Below, piece by piece: positions 35,656 through 43,614 of a stretch of DNA of 64,000 nt. The notes under the pieces were generated by a model, which saw nothing but the letters and a program-made list of their open reading frames with translations, ran no database searches and was not told where the DNA came from. The number at the start of each line of letters is the position of its first letter. The first letter of the stretch is position 1. Origin of the DNA: Candidatus Hydrogenedens sp. (lineage in GTDB: Bacteria > Hydrogenedentota > Hydrogenedentia > Hydrogenedentales > JAEUWI01); assembly GCA_016125095.1 (NCBI GenBank), contig WGMK01000015.1, forward strand, positions 451,881-515,880, read 5' to 3'. A program made the position numbers and the translations under genes.

Positions 35656-37700
35656 GCGTACTCAACAAGGAACGCGGGCCGGTTTCCGATGGCGTGGGCG
35701 CGGCCCTGACGCTGGGCGCGGTGGTCGCCTTCGCAATGATCATGTACAGCACCGCGTGGCTGTGCGACGACGCCTACATCTCTTACCGCGTGGCCGAAAA
35801 CTTTCTCGACGGCAACGGGCTGCGCTGGAACGTGGTGGAGCGCGTGCAGCCCTTCACGCATCCGCTGTGGCTCTTCCTGAACACGGCGGTATTCGCCGTG
35901 TGGCGCGACGGCTACCTGACGTGGCTGGCGGTGGCGATGGGCACCTCGCTGCTGGCGGTGTGCGTGGCGGCCCTCGGCCTGGCGCGCAACTGGGGCGGCG
36001 CGGTGCTGGCCGTGGGGCTCCTGTGCTTCTCGCGCGCCTTCATGGATTATTCGACCTCGGGCCTCGAGAACCCGCTTTCGTACCTGTTGCTCGGGCTGTT
36101 CGCGGCCATCTTCTTCCGGCGGCAATGGGGCTACGGCTCGCTGTTCGCGCTCTCGCTGGCGGCCTCGCTCGCCACGTTGAACCGGATGGACACGCTGCTG
36201 TTCTTCCTGCCCGCCCTGGCCTACGCCTGGCTCACGCTGCGGGGCATCCGCGCCCTGTTCGTCGTGTTCCTCGGATTCCTGCCGTTCATCGGCTGGGAAG
36301 TCTTTTCGATTGTCTACTACGGTTTCCCCTTTCCGAACACGGCCTATGCCAAGCTCGGTACGGGCATCGATTCCGGCGAACTGATCGCGCAGGGCTTCCA
36401 TTACTTGAACTACACCCTGCAGCGCGATCCCTCCACGTTTATTTTCCTGGGGCTGGGCCTGCTGGTGCCCTTTATCGCGCGGGATTTCAAGGCCATGCTG
36501 CTGTCGCTCGGCGGCCTGCTGTATGTGGTGTACGTCATCAAGATCGGCGGCGACTTCATGGGCGGGCGGTTCCTCGCGGTGCCGTTCCTGCTGAGCGTCA
36601 TCCTGCTGTCGCGGCTGCCGATGCCCATCAGCAGCCCGCGCACGTGGATCATCCTGGGCATCGGCGCGGCGGTCAGCCTGTCGCGCCCGTTTTCGCCGCC
36701 GACGACCGGGCAGGACTTCGGCGAGCGCGTGTACGACCTGAGCGTGCCGGCCTCGCAGGGCGGTTTCCGCGATCGCATCGCCCGGCTGCAATACGGCTGG
36801 AATGCCTTCGAGAATCCGCAGGCGGCCATCGTGGTGCCGGGTTTCAAGGACGACAGCGGCGTGGGCGACGAGCGCCGCTTCTACTATCAGGTGGCAGGAC
36901 TGCTGCAATGGCAGCCGGGCAAGGAGATGCCCACGCACAGCTACGCGCAGACCGGACGGCAATACCGCGCCACGCAGGAAAAGGGCCCGAAGATACACGG
37001 CAGCGTCGGGTTCCGCGGATTCTTCGGCGGGCCGTCGGTGTACATCATCGATTCCTACGCGCTGGCCGATCCGCTGCTGGCGCGCCTGCCCGCCCGCTAC
37101 GCGCCGAACTGGCGCATCGGCCATTTCACCCGCGAGATTCCGGCCGGATACCAGGCCTCGGTGCTGGACGGCCCGAATGTGATTCAGGATCGCCAGCTCG
37201 CGGAGTACTATGACATCCTCCGCCTGATAACGCGCGGCCCCCTGTTCGACCCCGCCCGGCTCGAGGCCGTGTGGAACATGAACACCGGAAAATACGCGCA
37301 CCTGGTGGACGACGACCAGTACCGCTTCGCGGGGATGCGCCGTATGCCGCAGTCGAGCTATGCCGATCCCAAGCCCGAGGGCACGGCATGGAATGCGCCG
37401 GGCACGCTGCAGCTGAACCTGCGCGGCGCGGAATTCCAGCTGGGCGAGGCGGTGCACAACTCGATGGTCGAGGCGAGCCTGGACAACCGGGATACCTACC
37501 GGCTGCTGTTCATGCTGGGCGGCAAGCAGGTGGGCAAGCGCGACGAGACGATTCCGCCGGTGCCGCGCGGCGGCCTGGCCCTGGTGAAGATTCCGGTGCC
37601 GCTGAGCGCCGTGCGGGCGGGCTACGACGCCATCCGCGTCATCCCGATTCCGGGCGGCAAGGAAGAGAAGTACGCGCTCGGGCACATCCGCCCGCTGTAG
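35652..37700 (+). CDS. GT-C glycosyltransferase, arabinofuranosyltransferase (AftB)-like
   Basis: 682 residues. Ten or so transmembrane helices in the first about 360 residues, then a soluble extracytoplasmic domain of about 300 residues. The first outer loop carries the acidic pair CDDAYISYR, followed by FLDGNGLRWNVVERVQPFTHPLW, the pattern seen in mycobacterial AftB-type (GT89) and related polyprenyl-phosphate-sugar-dependent enzymes. It would move a sugar from a lipid carrier to a surface polymer. ATG 35652 overlaps the AlkP-hydrolase stop (ATGA), so the pair is coupled. The donor cannot be told from sequence. Confidence 0.82.
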   Translation: MSVLNKERGPVSDGVGAALTLGAVVAFAMIMYSTAWLCDDAYISYRVAENFLDGNGLRWNVVERVQPFTHPLWLFLNTAVFAVWRDGYLTWLAVAMGTSLLAVCVAALGLARNWGGAVLAVGLLCFSRAFMDYSTSGLENPLSYLLLGLFAAIFFRRQWGYGSLFALSLAASLATLNRMDTLLFFLPALAYAWLTLRGIRALFVVFLGFLPFIGWEVFSIVYYGFPFPNTAYAKLGTGIDSGELIAQGFHYLNYTLQRDPSTFIFLGLGLLVPFIARDFKAMLLSLGGLLYVVYVIKIGGDFMGGRFLAVPFLLSVILLSRLPMPISSPRTWIILGIGAAVSLSRPFSPPTTGQDFGERVYDLSVPASQGGFRDRIARLQYGWNAFENPQAAIVVPGFKDDSGVGDERRFYYQVAGLLQWQPGKEMPTHSYAQTGRQYRATQEKGPKIHGSVGFRGFFGGPSVYIIDSYALADPLLARLPARYAPNWRIGHFTREIPAGYQASVLDGPNVIQDRQLAEYYDILRLITRGPLFDPARLEAVWNMNTGKYAHLVDDDQYRFAGMRRMPQSSYADPKPEGTAWNAPGTLQLNLRGAEFQLGEAVHNSMVEASLDNRDTYRLLFMLGGKQVGKRDETIPPVPRGGLALVKIPVPLSAVRAGYDAIRVIPIPGGKEEKYALGHIRPL

Positions 37701-37709
37701 CGTCGCGGA

Positions 37710-38429
37710 CTATTCCTGCGGCGAGCCGATGTAGCCCTGCGCGCGGAGCGCTTCCTCGTAGGCGGCTTCCTCGGCCATGCGCTGCTCGGCAATCCGGCGG
37801 AGTTCTTCGGCCACGATCGCCTCGTCCTCGGTGAGGTAATAGGGCTGGGCGCGCAGGCGCTCGAGGTCCGCCAGGTTCTGCTCGTTCTGCATCCGCAGGA
37901 AATCTTCTTCCGACAGGCCCTCCTCCTCCATTTGCTCCACGGCGGGCGGCGCCTCGCGCGGGCCGGGCGGCACGGGCAGCGCCTCGCCCTCGAACTCGCC
38001 CTCGGTCATGGCGGGCAACGGCGCGTTGGGGAGGTTGTCCTCGATCCGGTAGTTGAGCGTCGGCGAGGGATCGTTGGTGAGGAAGGGCACGCCGTCCTCG
38101 CCGATGTTGGTGATGGTCTCGGGAGCGCTGCGCACCTCGGCCTCGCGGTTCACCTGCCGCTCCTTGCGCTTGCTCGCCTCGTCCCATTTCGCCTTGAGCG
38201 CCTCGCGCTCGGCCTCGTCCTTGGTGAAGCGCGGCTCGCTCAGGTCTTGCCGCTTGCGGCTGACACGCACCACCTCGCCGGTCTCGGGAACGAGAATCTG
38301 GTAGAACTGGCTCGACACCACCACGTAGACATCCTGATACCAGGTCTTGTCGACGCGGATGGAATCCGCCGAGGCGGACTGCCACGGAATCATCAGCGCT
38401 GCTGCGCCCAACGCAAACCACTTCGCCAT
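37710..38429 (-). CDS. Exported protein of unknown function with acidic coiled regions
   Basis: 239 residues from ATG 38429. Signal peptide MAKWFALGAAALMIPWQSASA, cleavage expected after ASA. A small beta-rich part (WYQDVYVVVSSQFYQILVPETGEVVRVSRKRQ) is followed by a charged Glu/Arg-rich helical stretch and a Pro-rich linker. Its end is about 9 bp from the end of the facing GT-C gene. No family is recognised; the layout suggests a periplasmic or outer-membrane-associated structural protein. Confidence 0.7.
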   Translation of the reverse strand: MAKWFALGAAALMIPWQSASADSIRVDKTWYQDVYVVVSSQFYQILVPETGEVVRVSRKRQDLSEPRFTKDEAEREALKAKWDEASKRKERQVNREAEVRSAPETITNIGEDGVPFLTNDPSPTLNYRIEDNLPNAPLPAMTEGEFEGEALPVPPGPREAPPAVEQMEEEGLSEEDFLRMQNEQNLADLERLRAQPYYLTEDEAIVAEELRRIAEQRMAEEAAYEEALRAQGYIGSPQE

Positions 38430-38536
38430 CGTGCCTACTCCAAGGGCCTGCATGCCCGGTTCACCCTCTATATTCTAAACCGAAATGCGCGCGGTGTCAC
38501 ACGAGGCAGGCGCAGTTTGCGCACTTAGGGCCGGGC

Positions 38537-39274
38537 TCAGCGGGCGACCGGGCGGGGTTTCGGCGGCTCGGCGGCGAGTTTCTGCAGCATCTGCACCTCG
38601 GGCCGGTTGAGATAGCGCCATTCGCCGGGGCGGAGATCGCCGCGCAGGAGATTGGCGAAGGCGATGCGCTTGAGCTTTTTCACCGGGTGGCCGACGGCGG
38701 CGCACATGCGCTTCACCTCGCGCTTGCGGCCCTCGTGGATGGTGAGCTGGATGCGCGAGGTGCGCTCGTTCACGCTGAGCACGCGCACCTTGGCGGGGGC
38801 GGTCATGCCGTCCTCGAGCATCACGCCGCGCTCGAGTTTCTTCACGGCCTCTTCGCCGAAGGAGCCCGCCACCAGCGCGACGTAGACCTTGTCGATTTCA
38901 TGCGTAGGGTGCATCAGCCGGTGCGCGAGCTCGCCGTCGTTGGTGAGCAGCAGCACGCCCTCGACGTCCATGTCGAGCCGGCCGACGGGAAACACGCGCG
39001 CCGTGACGCCGTCGAGGCAATCGAGCACGGTCTTGCGGCCGTGGGTGTCGTTCGCCGTGGTGACGGTGCCGCTCGGCTTGTTCAGCAGCACGTAGACCTT
39101 GGTGTCGGTCGCGACCGGGGCGCCGTCGAGCAGCACCTTGTCCGTCTCGGGATCGATGTTCATGCCGATGACCGCGGGTTGTCCGTTCACCGTGACGCGG
39201 CCGTCGGTGATCAGGCGTTCGCTGGCGCGCCGCGACGCAATGCCACACTCCGACAGGTACTTCTGAAGACGCAT
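38537..39274 (-). CDS. rluB: Ribosomal large-subunit pseudouridine synthase, RsuA/RluB family
   Basis: 245 residues. An N-terminal S4 domain (MRLQKYLSECGIASRRASE) precedes the catalytic domain with VYVLLNKPSGTVTT, the active-site Asp in VGRLDMDVEG and LLLTNDGELAHRLMHP, and the C-terminal IHEGRKREVKRMCAAVGHPV. RluB modifies U2605 of 23S rRNA; RluE, RluF and RsuA relatives cannot be fully excluded. It begins 6 bp after the scpB stop, the classic scpB-rluB order, in a unit with aroF. Confidence 0.92.
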   Translation of the reverse strand: MRLQKYLSECGIASRRASERLITDGRVTVNGQPAVIGMNIDPETDKVLLDGAPVATDTKVYVLLNKPSGTVTTANDTHGRKTVLDCLDGVTARVFPVGRLDMDVEGVLLLTNDGELAHRLMHPTHEIDKVYVALVAGSFGEEAVKKLERGVMLEDGMTAPAKVRVLSVNERTSRIQLTIHEGRKREVKRMCAAVGHPVKKLKRIAFANLLRGDLRPGEWRYLNRPEVQMLQKLAAEPPKPRPVAR

Positions 39275-39279
39275 GGACA

Positions 39280-39906
39280 CTACGGGCGCGTCCCCTGGAG
39301 TTCCTCGAGGGTGGGCAGTTCCTTGAGGTTCTTCAGGCCGAACTGCTCGAGGAATTCGTCGGAGGTGCGGTAGAGCTTGGGGCGCCCGGGCAGATCGGCG
39401 ATGCCGGCGATCTTGATGAGCTTGCGTTCCTGCAGTTGCTCGAAGGCGTGCGACACGCTGACGCCGCGGATGGATTCCACCTCGGCGCGCGTGCAGGGCT
39501 GCTTGTAGGCGATGATGGCAAGCGTCTCGAGGACGGCCTTGGACAGCCGCTTGCTGCGCTTGGCGTTGAGCAGGCGGCGGATCCACGGAGCGAGCTCGGA
39601 CTTGGACACGAGCTGGTAGCCGCCCGCGATTTCGCGGAGCATGTACGGCAGCGATTCCTGGCCGTTGATCTGCTCGGCCAGCTCGGTGAGCACGTTCTGG
39701 ATCACTTCCTTGTCGATATCGCCGAAGACTTCGGCGATGCGGCCGACGCCGATGGGGCGGTCGCAGGCGAAGAGCAGGCCATAAAGCACGCGCACCAGTT
39801 CGCCGCGGTCGAGGCTCTCGGCCGGCGATACGCCGTCGAGTTCGCCCTGTTCGGCTTCTTCGAATTCTTCTTCGGTCTCGGGTGCGTCGCTCATGCCTGG
39901 GGTCAT
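39280..39906 (-). CDS. scpB: Segregation and condensation protein B
   Basis: 208 residues. An acidic N-terminal tail (Glu-rich, about residues 8-22) is followed by the two winged-helix domains of Scp[64 protein letters not shown] and [20 protein letters not shown]. With ScpA it forms the kleisin part of bacterial SMC condensin. scpA is not in the window. ATG 39906 overlaps the aroF stop (ATGA); a second ATG 12 bp on is possible. Confidence 0.95.
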   Translation of the reverse strand: MTPGMSDAPETEEEFEEAEQGELDGVSPAESLDRGELVRVLYGLLFACDRPIGVGRIAEVFGDIDKEVIQNVLTELAEQINGQESLPYMLREIAGGYQLVSKSELAPWIRRLLNAKRSKRLSKAVLETLAIIAYKQPCTRAEVESIRGVSVSHAFEQLQERKLIKIAGIADLPGRPKLYRTSDEFLEQFGLKNLKELPTLEELQGTRP

Positions 39907-40928
39907 GCTCCACCCTGCGTGGTCTTGCCGGCCAGCGCGAGGTACGGTTTCAGTTCTTCCATCAGCTGCCGGAAATGCTCCGGCGTCAGCGATTGCGGGC
40001 CATCGCTGAAGGCCTCTTCGGGGCGCGGGTGCACCTCGATCATGATGCCGTCGGCCCCGGCGGCCACGGCGGCCTTGGCCATCGGCGCCACCAGTTCCCA
40101 GTCGCCCGAGCTGTGGCTGGGGTCGACGACCACCGGCAGGTGCGTCTCGCGCTTGAGCACGGGCACGGCCTGGATATCGAGCGTGTTGCGCGTGGCGGTT
40201 TCAAAGGTGCGGATGCCGCGCTCGCACAGAATCACGTTGGGGTTGCCCTCGGAGAGAATGTACTCGGCCGACATGAGGAGTTCCTTGATGGTGGCGGCCA
40301 TGCCGCGCTTGAGGAACACCGGCTTGCGTGCGCGGCCGACTTCGCGCAGCAGGCTGAAATTCTGCATGTTGCGCGCGCCCACCTGCAGCATGTCGGCGTA
40401 TTCTTCCACCAGGTGCACCTGGTCGGGCGCCATCACTTCGGTCACCACGGGAATGCCCGCGGCATCGCCCGCGGCGCGCAGCAGCTTCAGGCCTTCTTCC
40501 TCGAGCCCCTGAAAGGCATAGGGCGAGGTGCGCGGTTTGTACGCGCCGCCGCGGAGCAGGTGCGCGCCGCCGTCTTTCACGATGCGCGCGGATTCCTGAA
40601 TCTGCGATTTCGATTCGACCGAGCAGGGCCCCGCCACCACGGCGAAATGGCCCGCGCCGATCTTCACGCCGCCGCATTCGATGACGCTCGGGTCGGGCCG
40701 CACGGAGCGGCTGACCAGCTTGTAGGGTTCGAGAATCGGGACGACCTTCTCAACGCAAGGCAGCGATTCGAGCGCGGTGAGGCGGTGCTTCTCGCGGTCG
40801 TCGCCCACGGCCGCCACGACGGTGCGCTCCACGCCGCGGATGACGTGCGGCATGTAACCCATTTCCTCAACGCGGGATACGACCTTGCGAACGTCGTTCT
40901 CGTCGCGCGATGACATGACGATGATCAT
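39903..40928 (-). CDS. aroF: 3-deoxy-7-phosphoheptulonate (DAHP) synthase, type I-beta, with N-terminal regulatory domain
   Basis: 341 residues. The N-terminal about 70 residues form the ferredoxin-like regulatory domain ([19 protein letters not shown]) found in Thermotoga-type enzymes, where it mediates aromatic feedback. The barrel has [76 protein letters not shown] and [11 protein letters not shown]. It condenses PEP with erythrose-4-phosphate, the first step of the shikimate pathway. Start ATG 40928 is set by homology and by the near-perfect promoter at 40972-41000. scpB and rluB follow in the same transcript. Confidence 0.96.
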   Translation of the reverse strand: MIIVMSSRDENDVRKVVSRVEEMGYMPHVIRGVERTVVAAVGDDREKHRLTALESLPCVEKVVPILEPYKLVSRSVRPDPSVIECGGVKIGAGHFAVVAGPCSVESKSQIQESARIVKDGGAHLLRGGAYKPRTSPYAFQGLEEEGLKLLRAAGDAAGIPVVTEVMAPDQVHLVEEYADMLQVGARNMQNFSLLREVGRARKPVFLKRGMAATIKELLMSAEYILSEGNPNVILCERGIRTFETATRNTLDIQAVPVLKRETHLPVVVDPSHSSGDWELVAPMAKAAVAAGADGIMIEVHPRPEEAFSDGPQSLTPEHFRQLMEELKPYLALAGKTTQGGA

Positions 40929-40971
40929 GGGTTTTCTGGACTCCCAACCTGCGGCTGCACTCGAACGGGGG

Positions 40972-41000
40972 ATTATAGGCGAAAAGCAGCGTCGAAACAA
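40972..41000 (-). promoter_or_regulatory. Promoter of aroF-scpB-rluB
   Basis: Minus-strand TTGTTT (41000-40995), 17-bp spacer, consensus TATAAT (40977-40972). The best -10 in the window. The predicted leader is about 37 nt, too short for a classical attenuator, in line with control through the enzyme's own regulatory domain. Confidence 0.75.
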
Positions 41001-41017
41001 CGATACCACCCGGCGCT

Positions 41018-41057
41018 GAAAATACAACCGCCCCCGGAGGAGCTCCGGGGGCGGTTG
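41018..41057 (-). terminator. Intrinsic terminator of fdxA
   Basis: A perfect 15-bp stem (CAACCGCCCCCGGAG and complement; 41025-41039 with 41043-41057) with a 3-nt loop. On the minus strand TATTTTC follows. It lies 18 bp past the fdxA stop and directly upstream of the aroF promoter. Confidence 0.88.
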
Positions 41058-41075
41058 CGGAATGACGTGGTAGGC

Positions 41076-41411
41076 TTAGGCGCCGGCGGATTCGCTGAGC
41101 TCGCCGCGCTTGCCGGTCTTGTCCTTGTATTCCTCGGCCGTGGGAAGCGGGTCCTTGCCCTCTTCGATGGACGGCCACTCGGCGGCGAGCTTGGCGTTGA
41201 GCGCGATGAATTCCTTCTGATCCGCAGGCACTTCGTCCTCCGAATAGATGGCGCTCACCGGGCACTCGTCCACGCAGACGCCGCAATCGATGCACTCGTC
41301 CGGGTCGATGACCAGCATGTTTTCGCCTTCATGGAAGCACGCCACGGGACACACGTCCACGCAGTCGGTGTATTTGCACTTGATGCACGCCTCGGTAACG
41401 ACAAAGGCCAT
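41076..41411 (-). CDS. fdxA: Seven-iron ferredoxin (3Fe-4S, 4Fe-4S), FdxA/FdI type
   Basis: 111 residues, matching Azotobacter ferredoxin I in length and layout. Cys 9, 17, 21, 25, 40, 43, 46 and 50 correspond to the ligands of the 3Fe-4S and 4Fe-4S clusters, in [15 protein letters not shown] and [16 protein letters not shown]. The C-terminal [20 protein letters not shown] and KDPLPTAEE are the typical FdI extension. It is a low-potential electron carrier; no redox partner is adjacent except possibly the radical SAM gene at 41565. AGGAG lies before ATG 41411; promoter at 41477-41505, terminator at 41018-41057, so it is monocistronic. Confidence 0.95.
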   Translation of the reverse strand: MAFVVTEACIKCKYTDCVDVCPVACFHEGENMLVIDPDECIDCGVCVDECPVSAIYSEDEVPADQKEFIALNAKLAAEWPSIEEGKDPLPTAEEYKDKTGKRGELSESAGA

Positions 41412-41476
41412 GATGTAATCTCCTGTTCCACCGGATTCCCGCCCCGCTGCGGAGCACAATCCGCAACTCGGGGCGC

Positions 41477-41505
41477 ATTTTAGCAATCACGCAGGGCACA
41501 TGCAA
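41477..41505 (-). promoter_or_regulatory. Promoter of fdxA
   Basis: Minus-strand TTGCAT (41505-41500), 17-bp spacer ending in TGC, then TAAAAT (41482-41477): both a -35 and an extended -10. Confidence 0.7.
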
Positions 41506-41564
41506 CCCGGCCCCCAGCGTAACCTCTTGCCTACGCTACACTTGTTAAGGATACTGAAGCCGCC

Positions 41565-42647
41565 CTAGACCGCGCGGAAGAGGTCGAGCTGATCGACGCC
41601 CGGGCGCCGGAAATGCTCGGTGCAGGCGGGCGGGCCGCCGCGGCGGAGGCCATGCTTGCGGCAGGCCACCTCGAACAGCGTGCGGGTCTGGTCGGCGAAG
41701 ACGCCTTCGCCCCGCATGCGCGCGCCGAATTCCGAGCGGTTCAATTGTCCGCCGCGCATGGCGCGCACGCGGTTCAGTACCTTCTCTTTACGATCCGGAA
41801 AATGCGCATCGAGCCAATGCTCGAAGAGCGGCGCGACGGCATAGGGCAGGCGGAGCATGATGGTGCTGGCGAACTGCGCCCCGGCATCGGCGCAGGCCTT
41901 GAGGATCTCGGGGATCTCGTGGTCGTTGACCGCCGGAATGACCGGGGCGACCAACACGCCAACCGGCACGCCCGCATCGCGCAGGCGCGCAATGGTTTCC
42001 AGGCGCTGCGCGGGGGCCGAGGTGCGCGGCTCGAGGATGCGGTTGAGGCCGAGGTCGAGCGTGGTGACGGAAACATACACCCCGGCGCAGCCGTACTCGG
42101 CAAGCGCGGCGAGCACGTCGGCATCCCGCGCGACCAGCCGGTTCTTGGTGACGATGCCCACGGGATTGCGGTATTCGAGCAGCACCTCGAGGCATTGCCG
42201 CGTCAGTTTCAGTTCGCGCTCGACGGGCTGATAGGGATCGGTGACGCCGCTGAACGCGATGAGCTGCGGCTGCCATTTGGACGACGCCAGGGCCTCGCGC
42301 AGCAAGGCGGGCGCGCGGCGCTTCACGAAGATCTTCGTCTCGAAATCGAGCCCGGCGGAGTAGCCGAAATATTCGTGGGTCGGGCGCGCATAGCAATACA
42401 CGCAGCCGTGTTCGCAGCCGCGGTAGGGGTTCACCGCAAAGCGGAAGCCGACGTCGGGGCTGTCGTTTTCGCTGAGGATGGACTGGCTGTTGTCGTCCAG
42501 CAGCACCGTGCCCGGCCGGCGTTCTTCGCCCAGTTCCGCGCCCAGTTCGTCGAGCGCGTCGCCGTCGGGTTCGTATTGCCGGCCCTCGAAGCGGTTCGCT
42601 GGATTCCAGCCCGTGCCCCGGCCCCGTATCGCGTCTTGATGGTACAT
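41565..42647 (-). CDS. Radical SAM protein, PA0069/SplB-like family
   Basis: 360 residues. RGRGTGWNPANRFE at the N-terminus, the cluster motif NPYRGCEHGCVYCYAR (CxxxCxxC), SGVTDPYQPVERE, GIVTKNRLVARD and VIPAVNDHEIPEIL match the PA0069 family. CxxxCxxC binds the 4Fe-4S cluster that cleaves S-adenosylmethionine. These proteins are related to spore photoproduct lyase, but their substrate is not known. Start ATG 42647 has GAGGAAC upstream; a clear promoter lies at 42675-42703. The ferredoxin gene downstream could supply electrons, which is inference. Confidence 0.92.
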   Translation of the reverse strand: MYHQDAIRGRGTGWNPANRFEGRQYEPDGDALDELGAELGEERRPGTVLLDDNSQSILSENDSPDVGFRFAVNPYRGCEHGCVYCYARPTHEYFGYSAGLDFETKIFVKRRAPALLREALASSKWQPQLIAFSGVTDPYQPVERELKLTRQCLEVLLEYRNPVGIVTKNRLVARDADVLAALAEYGCAGVYVSVTTLDLGLNRILEPRTSAPAQRLETIARLRDAGVPVGVLVAPVIPAVNDHEIPEILKACADAGAQFASTIMLRLPYAVAPLFEHWLDAHFPDRKEKVLNRVRAMRGGQLNRSEFGARMRGEGVFADQTRTLFEVACRKHGLRRGGPPACTEHFRRPGVDQLDLFRAV

Positions 42648-42674
42648 CGCCGTGTTCCTCGTGCGCCTGGGCGG

Positions 42675-42703
42675 AGTGTACGAGATACTGAATAAATTAT
42701 CAA
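42675..42703 (-). promoter_or_regulatory. Promoter of the radical SAM gene
   Basis: Minus-strand TTGATA (42703-42698), 17-bp AT-rich spacer, TACACT (42680-42675). Confidence 0.7.
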
Positions 42704-42747
42704 GTGTTTTGTTGCTCGCCCCATCTGGGGCTCGATGCACGGGGAAT

Positions 42748-42806
42748 TAACCCGGGGTTCCGCTGCGCTTCACCCCGGGCTTAGAACGGTCTCACCTACG
42801 GTGCTG
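42748..42806 (+). repeat. R3 repeat, single copy
   Basis: AACCCGGGGTTCCGCTGCGC, CACCCCGGGCTTAGAACGGT and CACCTACGGTGC: same family as the cluster at 9.9-10.5 kb. Confidence 0.85.
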
Positions 42807-42929
42807 CCGGCATCCGCCGTTTACGACCGAATCCCCTCGCCGGGAGCGCTGCTCTCCAGAGCGGCTCTTGATGCCGACGTGTGAGCGCCACGCCAAAAGC
42901 CGCGGACCGGAGCGATCCACACCCTCCTA

Positions 42930-43080
42930 CCGTCATTGCGAGCGGAGCGCGGCAACCTCTTTGGCGCGAGTGCGGAATGGCGGAGCAGGGTACCAGCGCA
43001 GCCCTGCTGGCGATGGTCTATCCGGCTTGCCACCATTCACGCATCAAGGAGGTTGCCGCGCTTCGCTCGCAATGACGATG
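42930..43080. repeat. R1 palindromic element, copy D
   Basis: 151 bp, inverted arms CGTCATTGCGAGCGGAGCGC...GGCAACCTCTTTGGCGC and complement. About 90 bp to its left is also shared with copy F at 47 kb (GGGAGCGCTGCTCTCCAGAG, then CCGCGGACCGGAGC), so the mobile or duplicated unit was larger than R1 itself. No gene is seen from 42704 to 43614. Confidence 0.85.
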
Positions 43081-43220
43081 TTGGCGGATTGGGCGGAAGA
43101 AAAACGCGCGATGACATTACGAGCACGTCTGGTCGGTAGGGCGAGACTCCGTCGAGCCATCTCGGCGCGAGGGCTTCGGAATTGCCCACGAGCCCTTACT
43201 GCTTTCCGAATGCCCGCCAA

Positions 43221-43387
43221 CATCGTCATTGCGAGAAGCGAGTCCCCGAGCGACGCGGCAACCTCTTTGGCGCGATGGTGGGTTGGACGGTGCGGGGTAC
43301 CGGCAATTCCGTGTTGGCGACGGTCTGCACGGGATTCCGCCGTTAACGCATCAAGGAGGTTGCCGCGCTCCGGTCGCTATGACGATG
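43221..43387. repeat. R1 palindromic element, copy E
   Basis: 167 bp. The centre (GATGGTGGGTTG..., GGTACCGGCA..., GCGACGGTCTGCACGG) is close to that of copy C at 33.8 kb, so these two copies are related over their whole length, not only in the arms. Confidence 0.85.
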
Positions 43388-43441
43388 TTGGCGGATTGGG
43401 CGTAAGATGGAATCGTGTTGACGTTGTAAGAGCGATGGCGC

Positions 43442-43530
43442 GGCAGGGCGAGCGTACGCGCGGGCCATCTTGGGGTAATCGCGCAACCGGTTCATCAAGA
43501 TGTCTCGCGGGTACGCTCGACCTGCCGCAC
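43442..43530. repeat. Inverted pair of R2 boxes
   Basis: R2 on the plus strand (GCAGGGCGAGCGTACGCGCG; about 43442-43470) faces R2 on the minus strand (about 43499-43528). Together they could form a long hairpin 40-odd bp upstream of the -10 of the next gene. Confidence 0.75.
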
Positions 43531-43570
43531 AAACTCATCGATACCCGTGTGCTGGCGGGGGGCGGTGGAG

Positions 43571-43576
43571 TATACT
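43571..43576 (+). promoter_or_regulatory. -10 box of the GT-C gene at 43615
   Basis: TATACT 38 nt before ATG 43615; no good -35 is seen at standard spacing. Confidence 0.4.
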
Positions 43577-43614
43577 CGCGCGTCTTGGAGCTGATTGCGG
43601 GAGCACGTTTTTTC

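Noticed and set aside
35529..37685. Long minus-strand frame opposite the AftB-like gene
   Set aside because: Antisense shadow; the plus-strand protein has clear TM and motif structure.
38537..39913. ScpB-RluB fusion protein
   Set aside because: The rluB frame is open upstream through scpB, but scpB is encoded in another frame with its own stop 6 bp before the rluB ATG; two separate genes.
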